A stretch of 6,517 nucleotides of DNA from Ruminococcaceae bacterium UBA1772 (GTDB lineage: Bacteria > Bacillota > Clostridia > Oscillospirales > Acutalibacteraceae), in contig DCGS01000069.1 of assembly GCA_002314645.1 (NCBI GenBank), forward strand, positions 3,290 through 9,806, written 5' to 3'. The translations under genes were made by a program, and so were the position numbers. Under the pieces are notes generated by a model. It made no database searches, was not told the origin of the DNA, and saw nothing but the letters and a program-made list of their open reading frames with translations. This document shows positions 1 to 5,179 of this stretch, piece after piece; position 1 is the stretch's first letter, and every line of letters begins with the position of its first letter.

Positions 1-389
1 CCCTTTGAATGCTTTCTAAGAAGTTCTTTATCAACACGAGGTTTAATATAGAATCCTTTGGTAAAGGACTCAGAAACAAGGGCCATTAAATTCTGATAGC
101 CCTCGTTATTTTCACATAATAAAACAAGGTGATGCCGTGTTTTAGCAGCAACCCCTTGCTTGTTTTCCATACTGTCAGAAGCAACATAGACCTCACAGCC
201 AATTATTGGCTTTACACCTTTAGCCTTAGCTGCTTTATAAAAATCTATTACGCCATACATGACACCGTGGTCAGTTATGGCAACTGAGTCTTGTCCAAGT
301 TCTTTTACTCTGTCAATGAGCGGCTCAATTCTACAAGCACCATCAAGAAGACTATACTCACTGTGGACATGTAAGTGTGTGAAACTCAT
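1..389 (-). CDS. dnaE: DNA polymerase III subunit alpha, N-terminal part (PHP domain); runs off the left edge
   Basis: This is the start of the replicative polymerase catalytic subunit, which copies DNA in the replisome together with the beta clamp. Reading from ATG at 389, 129 complete codons are visible, beginning MSFTHLHVHSEYSLLDG. That is the classic opening of the PHP domain. Further PHP motifs follow: AITDHG (residues 37-42), GCEVYV (64-69) and RHHLVLL (85-91). The His, Asp and Glu residues that bind metals in PHP domains of Thermus-type DnaE are present, so the domain may be a working proofreading exonuclease (inference). DnaE proteins are usually about 1,100-1,200 residues, so only about a tenth is here; the polymerase domains lie beyond the window. 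The start overlaps the whiA stop by 4 bases (ATGA). Low-GC Gram-positives usually also carry PolC, so this may be the DnaE that works alongside it. The PHP motifs resemble DnaE rather than PolC, whose PHP domain is not at the N terminus. Confidence 0.95.
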   Translation of the reverse strand, partial: MSFTHLHVHSEYSLLDGACRIEPLIDRVKELGQDSVAITDHGVMYGVIDFYKAAKAKGVKPIIGCEVYVASDSMENKQGVAAKTRHHLVLLCENNEGYQNLMALVSESFTKGFYIKPRVDKELLRKHSK

Positions 390-1324
390 TCTTCTTCCTC
401 CTTTTCAAGAGGTTGAAGGCTCTCAGCAATACTGAGGATTTTTTGAAGTCTATGATTTACACCAGATTTAGATATTGGATCTCTTAAATTGTCAGCAATA
501 TCCTTTAGTGTGTAGTCCTCATTTTCCATTCGAAGCTTTGCAACTTCTCTGAGTTCCTCTGGAAGATATCCAAGTCCGCGAACAGATTCAATAAATCTTA
601 TTGCTTCTATTTGCTTATATGCAGCGTCAAATGCTCTACCAGAATTTGCGTTTTCAAAGTTCATTCGTCTGTTAACACGATTTCTCATATCCTTGTACAT
701 TTTCATGCCCATTATTTCAAGAGATGATTCTGTAGCACCCATAAGTGTCAAAATATCCTCAACACTTTCACTGTCCTTGAAATAAATTACATATGAGCCT
801 TTTCTTGGTACAACCTTTGGACTGAGTTCCACTTCAGATATGAGCTTCATTAAATCGTCTGAAAGAACCTTGTGTGAAATAACAAATTCAAGATGATAAT
901 CCTTGTTAGGGTCTGTAAGTGTACCGCATGACATAAACGCACCTCTGAGAAGTGCTGACATACAGCAGTCGTCATCAAGATTTGCTCTGTTAAGCCTCTT
1001 TGTAATTTCATTGCCTGTGTGGCCAAACTTTGAAAGAATTTTCTTTCTGTCTTGAAGCGATTTAACGCTAGCCTTATATTTACCAGCAGATGACTTTTCA
1101 ATATTTGCTGGAGTTCCAGTAATACTTTTTACAAAATCTGAAAAGAGCTTTGCAATATTCTCATTTTCAGTCTTTATGGATATTTCCGACTGATTAAAAG
1201 ATCTACAGAAAAGGAAAAGACCATACATTTCTGCATGAAGACAACACTCTCTCATATGTCCTGTTTTATAGCCTTCACGACTTACCTTTATGAGTTCGTT
1301 TTTAACTTCTGATGCAAAAGACAT
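386..1324 (-). CDS. whiA: DNA-binding protein WhiA (sporulation/division regulator family)
   Basis: WhiA binds DNA. It is a sporulation transcription factor in Streptomyces, while its B. subtilis homologue (YvcL) affects cell division and chromosome segregation. The protein is 312 residues, usual for the family. It starts MSFASEVKNEL, the typical WhiA N terminus. The LAGLIDADG-like core includes LRGAF near residues 126-130 and GTLTDP near 134-139. The C-terminal helix-turn-helix part has RNRVNRRMNFENANSGR (214-230) and PISKSGVNHRL (283-293), both highly characteristic. A GTG nine bases upstream (1333) is in frame, but it overlaps the Shine-Dalgarno sequence; ATG at 1324 has AAGGAAG 8 bases before it and matches the family start, so I chose it. 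The tail ends Glu-Lys-Glu-Glu-Glu-Glu and encodes the dnaE ribosome binding site. The stop overlaps the dnaE start (ATGA). No catalytic role is expected, since WhiA lacks homing-endonuclease activity. Confidence 0.95.
   Translation of the reverse strand: MSFASEVKNELIKVSREGYKTGHMRECCLHAEMYGLFLFCRSFNQSEISIKTENENIAKLFSDFVKSITGTPANIEKSSAGKYKASVKSLQDRKKILSKFGHTGNEITKRLNRANLDDDCCMSALLRGAFMSCGTLTDPNKDYHLEFVISHKVLSDDLMKLISEVELSPKVVPRKGSYVIYFKDSESVEDILTLMGATESSLEIMGMKMYKDMRNRVNRRMNFENANSGRAFDAAYKQIEAIRFIESVRGLGYLPEELREVAKLRMENEDYTLKDIADNLRDPISKSGVNHRLQKILSIAESLQPLEKEEEE
397..403 (-). promoter_or_regulatory. Ribosome binding site for dnaE, inside the 3' end of whiA
   Basis: On the minus strand AAGGAGG lies 7 bases before the dnaE ATG at 389, close to a perfect match to the anti-Shine-Dalgarno sequence. 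It is also the Lys-Glu-Glu part of the acidic tail of WhiA, so the same bases serve as codons and as a ribosome binding site. Confidence 0.85.
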
Positions 1325-1332
1325 GGTCTTCA

Positions 1333-1339
1333 CTTCCTT
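1333..1339 (-). promoter_or_regulatory. Ribosome binding site for whiA (decides the start)
   Basis: AAGGAAG on the minus strand is placed 8 bases before ATG at 1324, in the 20-base gap after the rapZ stop. It overlaps the in-frame GTG at 1333, so that GTG is a poor start candidate. Confidence 0.7.
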
Positions 1340-1344
1340 TCAAA

Positions 1345-2199
1345 TTATTTTGTAATGTCTCTATGAGAAACGCTAACTCTTAAATCTTTTTCTTTTAAAT
1401 GCTTAAACATTGCCTCGGCAAAGGTAACCGAGCGATGTTTGCCGCCTGTACAACCAAATGCAATTACAAGCTCACTCTTTCCCTCTTCTCTGTATAAAGG
1501 AACGGAATAATCTATTAAGTCTTCAAGCTTTGAAAGAAGCTCCTTTGACTGGTCAAATTGCATTACGTAAGAGCTTACGCTCTCATCTAGGCCTGTTTTT
1601 GTTTTTAGTTCTTCTATGTAAAACGGATTAGGTAAACATCTAACGTCAAAAACTAGGTCAGCGTCAGATGGTATTCCATATTTAAAGCCAAAGGAAAGGC
1701 ACTGAATTTGCATTGTCTGCTGCAGGTTCTCAAGGAAAAGACTTGCAACTCTATCCTTCAGCTGTTTTGCAGAAAGATGTGTTGTGTCAATTACAAAGTC
1801 TGAAACCTGTTTTACTGGCTCAAGAATTTCCTTTTCAGCACGAACGGCATCCTTTATTGAATCGTTATACTTGTTTAGGAGCGGATGCTTTCTTCTTGTC
1901 TCTTTATATCTGTTGACAAGAGTTTTTTCATCCGCGTCTATGAATATAATTTTATATTCAATGCCCATACTCTTTAACTCTCCAAGAGAATCAAAAAGAG
2001 CTTTAAAACCAGTACCTGATCTTATGTCAGTTACAACTGCGGTTTTAAAGTCCTGTTCACTTTTCTGGAGTATTTGGCCGAAGGCTGGAATAAGCTTTGG
2101 AGGAAGGTTGTCTACACAGACAAAATCTATATCCTCAAGCATTTCTATTGTTTTTGATTTACCCGCTCCTGAAAGGCCAGTAACAATGACAAAATTCAT
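1345..2199 (-). CDS. rapZ: RapZ/YvcJ family nucleotide-binding protein
   Basis: The protein has 284 residues, full length for the family. It has an N-terminal P-loop kinase-like domain with Walker A GLSGAGKS at residues 8-15 and a Walker B-like VVTDIR at 55-60. The C-terminal domain carries the family hallmarks SFGFKYG (169-175), DVRCLPNPF (185-193), GCTGGKHRSV (249-258) and HRDI (279-282). In E. coli, RapZ is an RNA-binding adaptor that senses glucosamine-6-phosphate and directs decay of the GlmZ small RNA, controlling GlmS. In B. subtilis the homologue YvcJ binds and hydrolyses nucleotides and affects competence. GlmZ is an enterobacterial RNA, so the exact role here cannot be transferred. 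The ATG shares an ATGA with the murB stop and has only an imperfect Shine-Dalgarno (GGAAGTGA), which suggests translational coupling to murB. It is followed by whiA after 20 bases, with no yvcK between them. Confidence 0.95.
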   Translation of the reverse strand: MNFVIVTGLSGAGKSKTIEMLEDIDFVCVDNLPPKLIPAFGQILQKSEQDFKTAVVTDIRSGTGFKALFDSLGELKSMGIEYKIIFIDADEKTLVNRYKETRRKHPLLNKYNDSIKDAVRAEKEILEPVKQVSDFVIDTTHLSAKQLKDRVASLFLENLQQTMQIQCLSFGFKYGIPSDADLVFDVRCLPNPFYIEELKTKTGLDESVSSYVMQFDQSKELLSKLEDLIDYSVPLYREEGKSELVIAFGCTGGKHRSVTFAEAMFKHLKEKDLRVSVSHRDITK

Positions 2200-3095
2200 A
2201 TAATTCTCACTTCCGGTTCAAGAAGAACACCTTTACTATCATTTACTGTCTTTTGAATATGATCAATAAGGTCTAGAACATCCTTTGCTGTTGCATTGTC
2301 CTTATTAATTACAAAGCCTGCATGCTTCTCTGAAACAGCGGCTCCACCTACTGAGAAGCCCTTAAGTCCACACTCTTCAATAAGAGCACCAGCAAAAAAG
2401 CCTTCTGGTCTTTTGAATGTGCTACCTGCTGAAGGATATTCAAGAGGCTGCTTTGCCTTTCTTCTTCTTAAGAAGTCTTCCATTTTATTTTTAATTCCTT
2501 CTGGATTTTCTGTGTCTAAATAGAAAATGACAGAGGTAATTATTAAGTCTGAGTTTACATATGCACTGTGTCTGTAAGAGAAGTCAAGCTGTGAACCTTG
2601 GAAAGAACCACGTTCACCCTTTAAGTTCATATGGTTTACTACCATTACAACATCTTTCATTTCTCCGCCGTAGGCACCAGCATTCATAAATGCAGCACCA
2701 CCTACAGTTCCTGGAATTCCATAAGCGAATTCAAGTCCTGTAAGGTTATATTCAAGTGCGAATTTACAAAGTGTTGCAAGGTTTGCTCCTGCCTGTGCTT
2801 TTACCATGTTGTTTCCACAGTACTCAATTTTTGAGAAAGCGGAGCCCATCATTATAACAACGCCATTTATGCCCTCGTCTTTTACAATGACATTACTGCC
2901 ATTACCAAGGACAATTGGCTTTACATTTTCTTTGAAGCAAGCCTTTAAAATTTCAGAGAGAGAGTCCACACTGTTAGGCTCAATTAAGACCTTTGCAGGT
3001 CCGCCAATTTTAAAGCTTGTGTATTTGCTCATTGGAGCATCAAGTGTTACGCTGCAGTCATTTTTCTTTGCTACAGCAATAAGATTTTCGTACAT
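2196..3095 (-). CDS. murB: UDP-N-acetylmuramate dehydrogenase (UDP-N-acetylenolpyruvoylglucosamine reductase), type II
   Basis: MurB is a cytoplasmic FAD enzyme that uses NADPH to reduce UDP-GlcNAc-enolpyruvate to UDP-MurNAc, the second committed step of peptidoglycan precursor synthesis. The protein is 299 residues. FAD-binding motifs visible are YTSFKIGG (25-32), LGNGSNV (63-69) and GIPGTVGGA (126-134), with MNAGAYGGE (137-145) after them. Likely catalytic residues are Arg175 in SYRHSAY, Ser225 in PSAGSTFKRP and a Glu in the C-terminal LEPEVRII, probably Glu295. The length and the YRHS motif fit the short type II enzymes of Gram-positives. An upstream in-frame start at 3131 would add 12 residues and overlap the previous gene by 23 bases. 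ATG at 3095 has AGGAG 7 bases before it and gives the usual N terminus, so I prefer it. It sits 13 bases after the ROK kinase gene and overlaps rapZ by 4 bases. Confidence 0.96.
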   Translation of the reverse strand: MYENLIAVAKKNDCSVTLDAPMSKYTSFKIGGPAKVLIEPNSVDSLSEILKACFKENVKPIVLGNGSNVIVKDEGINGVVIMMGSAFSKIEYCGNNMVKAQAGANLATLCKFALEYNLTGLEFAYGIPGTVGGAAFMNAGAYGGEMKDVVMVVNHMNLKGERGSFQGSQLDFSYRHSAYVNSDLIITSVIFYLDTENPEGIKNKMEDFLRRRKAKQPLEYPSAGSTFKRPEGFFAGALIEECGLKGFSVGGAAVSEKHAGFVINKDNATAKDVLDLIDHIQKTVNDSKGVLLEPEVRII

Positions 3096-3102
3096 AAATT
3101 TA

Positions 3103-3107
3103 CTCCT
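3103..3107 (-). promoter_or_regulatory. Ribosome binding site for murB (decides the start)
   Basis: AGGAG on the minus strand is 7 bases before ATG at 3095 and lies just after the TAA (3111-3109) of the upstream kinase gene. It supports the shorter MurB over the overlapping start at 3131. Confidence 0.8.
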
Positions 3108-3108
3108 G

Positions 3109-4056
3109 TTATTTACAGAGAATTGCAGCACCTATAATGCCTGCATCGTTACCTAAAGTTGCGGCACAAATTTTAGTTTGAGCCTTTGAGTGCTTTGTAT
3201 ATCTTTTCTTTTCAACCTTTTCAACTAAAGGCTTAATAATATACTCACCCTGTGCACTTATTCCGCCACCAACACAGAGTATATCTGGCTGGAATATGTT
3301 AATTAAGTTTGCAATACCACAAGAAAGGAATTCAACAAACCTATCAATTACTTTAAGTGCAATTTCGTCGTCCATGTGAGCTGCATCAAACACGGTCTTA
3401 CCCGAGACATTGTCTATGTTGTCGTCTATAAGGTCCCACATTTTACTCATATGCTCACGGTCTCTTGTAAGTGCATCCTTTGCTTGTCTTACAAGCGCTG
3501 TTGCAGATGCATACTGCTCAAAGCAACCAATTCTTCCGCAAGGGCAAGCAAGTCCATCATGTTCAATGACCATGTGGCCAATTTCACCTGCGGCACCGTT
3601 AACACCAGTTAGAAGCTTATTGCCAAGTATTACGCCTCCACCAATGCCTGTGCCAAGTGTTACGGCAACAAAGTTGGAAACTCCGTTTCCAGAGCCTGCA
3701 ACCTGTTCCCCAAGGGCTGCACAGTTTGCGTCATTTTCTACATATACTTTCTTGCCTGTTCTATCCTCTACAAGTTTTAAAAGAGGTGTGTCATTAAAAC
3801 CAAGATTTGAAGAGAATTCTACAACACCTTCGTTATTTACAGCGCCAGGTGTTCCAATTCCTATTGCCTTAATTTCATCATATGGAATGCCAGCGTCTTC
3901 TGCTGCCATTCTTGAAACCGCAGCAACGCTGTCAGCAATTTCCCCTTCTGGTCTTGGGCAATTTGTTTTTACAGATGCTCTACCAATAATTTGGTTGTTG
4001 TCATCTACAACACCAGCGGCAATATTTGTACCGCCTAAATCTACACCAATTCTCAT
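3109..4056 (-). CDS. ROK-family sugar kinase, probable glucokinase
   Basis: A cytoplasmic ATP-dependent sugar kinase of the ROK family, most likely converting glucose to glucose-6-phosphate. The protein is 315 residues. The N-terminal ATP phosphate loop is DLGGTN (6-11). GIGTPGAV is at 66-73, and VENDANCAALGE (106-117) contains the probable catalytic base Asp109. TLGTGIGGG (133-141) is the second phosphate-binding segment. The ROK signature GEIGHMVIEHDG with CPCGRIGCFE follows: His161, Cys171, Cys173 and Cys178 form the structural zinc site, intact here. VGGGIS is at 262-267. No N-terminal helix-turn-helix is present, so this is a kinase and not a ROK repressor. The GTG at 4065 overlaps the Shine-Dalgarno, so ATG at 4056 (MRIGVDLGG) is the likely start. 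It lies 12 bases after hprK. Glucokinase is the best call, but ROK kinases for N-acetylglucosamine, N-acetylmannosamine or fructose look alike, so I withhold a symbol. Confidence 0.93.
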   Translation of the reverse strand: MRIGVDLGGTNIAAGVVDDNNQIIGRASVKTNCPRPEGEIADSVAAVSRMAAEDAGIPYDEIKAIGIGTPGAVNNEGVVEFSSNLGFNDTPLLKLVEDRTGKKVYVENDANCAALGEQVAGSGNGVSNFVAVTLGTGIGGGVILGNKLLTGVNGAAGEIGHMVIEHDGLACPCGRIGCFEQYASATALVRQAKDALTRDREHMSKMWDLIDDNIDNVSGKTVFDAAHMDDEIALKVIDRFVEFLSCGIANLINIFQPDILCVGGGISAQGEYIIKPLVEKVEKKRYTKHSKAQTKICAATLGNDAGIIGAAILCK

Positions 4057-4064
4057 ATTAAACA

Positions 4065-4070
4065 CTCCTT
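4065..4070 (-). promoter_or_regulatory. Ribosome binding site for the ROK kinase (decides the start)
   Basis: AAGGAG on the minus strand is 8 bases before ATG at 4056 and partly overlaps the hprK stop (TAA, 4071-4069). The in-frame GTG at 4065 begins inside it and is therefore unlikely to be the start. Confidence 0.8.
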
Positions 4071-5040
4071 AGGTGTGCCAAATGTCTAAAGAATCTTCAT
4101 TGTTTTCGTTTTCTTCAAGCATACCAAGACTGTAAAGAAGTTCCTTTGCAGAGTTGTAACCCATTTTCTTCTGTCTATTGTTAATTGCTGCAACCTCAAT
4201 GATAATTGCAAGGTTACGTCCTGGGCTTACTGGAACAGTGCAAAGAGGGACTTTAATTCCAAGAATGTCAATTGTCTCGTCATTAATACCCATTCTTTCG
4301 TATGCCTTTGTTTCATCCCATGGTTCAAGTTCAACTACAAGATCAATCTTACTTGTAGGCTTAACAGCTCCCATACCAAAGAGACGGCGAGCGTCAATAA
4401 TACCAACTCCACGGAGTTCAATGAAGTGTCTAATATTGTCTGGTGCAGAACCTACAAGGGTCTTTTTAGACACCTTTCTAATTTCTACGGCGTCATCTGC
4501 TACAAGGCGGTGTCCACGCTTAATAAGTTCAACTACGTTTTCACTCTTACCAACACCGCTGTCTCCCATAATGAGGATGCCTTCACCAGACACTTCAACT
4601 AAAACTCCGTGTCTTGTTTCACGCTCGCAGAGCTCGACGTTCAAATAGGAAACTAAAGATGATGTTGCAAATGATGTTTCATCATTACTTTGAAGAAGTG
4701 GAACCTGATATTTCTCAGCATATGACATAAACCAGCCAATGTGTTCCTCAGTACATTTAACTGAAAAAATAAGTGCCTTTGGAGACTTACTCATAAGTCT
4801 TTCAATACCAGCATTTCTTTTTTCGTCAGTTACTCCTGACAAAAAGATTGTTTCTGAATTTCCAATGAACTGAATTCTTTCAGCAGAGAAATTTTTGTCC
4901 TCAGTAGCAAGAATTAAGCTTGGTCTATAGACTTCCATTGTTGAAACTAAAATTTCTGAAGGTTCCATTGGCATATAGATTATGTTGTAACCTTCTGACT
5001 TTATTATTTTCTCTAAAGAAACGGAATATTTACTTGGCAT
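4069..5040 (-). CDS. hprK: HPr(Ser) kinase/phosphorylase
   Basis: HprK is a cytoplasmic bifunctional sensor. It phosphorylates Ser46 of the phosphocarrier HPr when ATP and fructose-1,6-bisphosphate are high, and removes the phosphate when inorganic phosphate is high. P-Ser-HPr with CcpA drives carbon catabolite repression. The protein is 323 residues, near the usual 305-320. The N-terminal domain spans about 1-130. The C-terminal kinase domain has His144 in RHGVLVEV, Walker A GDSGVGKS (159-166), RGHRLVADD (175-183, probable catalytic Asp), the family motif ELRGVGIID (208-216) and VPVSPGRNLAIIIEVAA (269-285). All key motifs are present. The third residue of that last motif, Ser272, is usually basic (Arg or Lys) in homologues I recall. 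It ends with a short acidic tail. ATG at 5040 follows AAGGGGA with 7 bases between the G-run and the start, and a promoter lies about 40 bases upstream. It is the first gene of the unit, and the ROK kinase follows 12 bases later. Confidence 0.96.
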   Translation of the reverse strand: MPSKYSVSLEKIIKSEGYNIIYMPMEPSEILVSTMEVYRPSLILATEDKNFSAERIQFIGNSETIFLSGVTDEKRNAGIERLMSKSPKALIFSVKCTEEHIGWFMSYAEKYQVPLLQSNDETSFATSSLVSYLNVELCERETRHGVLVEVSGEGILIMGDSGVGKSENVVELIKRGHRLVADDAVEIRKVSKKTLVGSAPDNIRHFIELRGVGIIDARRLFGMGAVKPTSKIDLVVELEPWDETKAYERMGINDETIDILGIKVPLCTVPVSPGRNLAIIIEVAAINNRQKKMGYNSAKELLYSLGMLEENENNEDSLDIWHT

Positions 5041-5072
5041 TTAAATTCCCCTTTTCACATAATTCTTCAAGT

Positions 5073-5090
5073 TAATATTATACAATATTA
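5073..5090. promoter_or_regulatory. AT-rich palindrome over the -10 box, possible operator
   Basis: TAATATT, four bases, AATATTA is a perfect 7-bp inverted repeat of 18 bases in total that covers the proposed -10 hexamer. Its placement would let a dimeric repressor block RNA polymerase. It is AT-only in the arms in an AT-rich spacer, so chance is a real alternative. It does not match the CcpA cre consensus. Confidence 0.3.
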
Positions 5091-5106
5091 TGGCTTTCTT
5101 TTACAA
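5077..5106 (-). promoter_or_regulatory. Probable sigma-A promoter of the hprK-glk-murB-rapZ-whiA-dnaE unit
   Basis: On the minus strand a perfect -10 hexamer TATAAT (5082-5077) follows TTGTAA (5106-5101; 4 of 6 bases match the -35 consensus) with an 18-base spacer. This would start transcription near 5070 and give a leader of about 30 bases before the hprK ATG. A perfect TTGACA lies at 5121-5116, but no good -10 box stands 16-19 bases beyond it, so I do not use it. The position, just after a terminator and before the first gene of a packed unit, supports the call. Confidence 0.6.
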
Positions 5107-5130
5107 TAAAAAAGATGTCAAAATGTTTAT

Positions 5131-5164
5131 AAAAAAAGAGCCACTGACAAACCGCCAGTGGCTC
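5131..5164 (-). terminator. Rho-independent terminator of the oxidoreductase gene
   Basis: On the minus strand GAGCCACTG pairs perfectly with CAGTGGCTC (arms 5164-5156 and 5146-5138) around a 9-base loop, followed directly by seven T (5137-5131). The arms contain six G-C pairs out of nine. It begins 15 bases after the oxidoreductase stop and separates that unit from hprK. Only four to five bases of A/T run lie on the other side (AAAAAT after 5164 on the plus strand), so it is best read as a minus-strand terminator. Confidence 0.93.
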
Positions 5165-5179
5165 AAAAATTATTCTTAG

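Noticed and set aside
1784..2203. Plus-strand open frame of 139 codons opposite rapZ
   Set aside because: It is fully contained in the complement of a well-conserved gene and has no motif of its own.
3410..4072. Plus-strand open frame of 220 codons opposite the ROK kinase gene
   Set aside because: It lies wholly antisense to a gene with clear catalytic motifs, its translation is Ser/Pro-rich low-complexity sequence with no domain, and it has no convincing ribosome binding site context. It is a codon-usage shadow.
4178..4648. Plus-strand open frame of 156 codons opposite hprK
   Set aside because: It is antisense to the conserved kinase domain of HprK and its Ser/Thr/Pro-rich translation shows no recognisable family.
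5041..5130. Riboswitch or attenuator in the hprK leader
   Set aside because: The predicted leader is only about 30 bases, with no conserved riboswitch core or second terminator.
5138..5164. Bidirectional terminator or a small hairpin RNA
   Set aside because: The plus strand has only a weak A/T tail after the hairpin and no plus-strand gene ends there. The seven-U tail on the minus strand explains it as an ordinary terminator.
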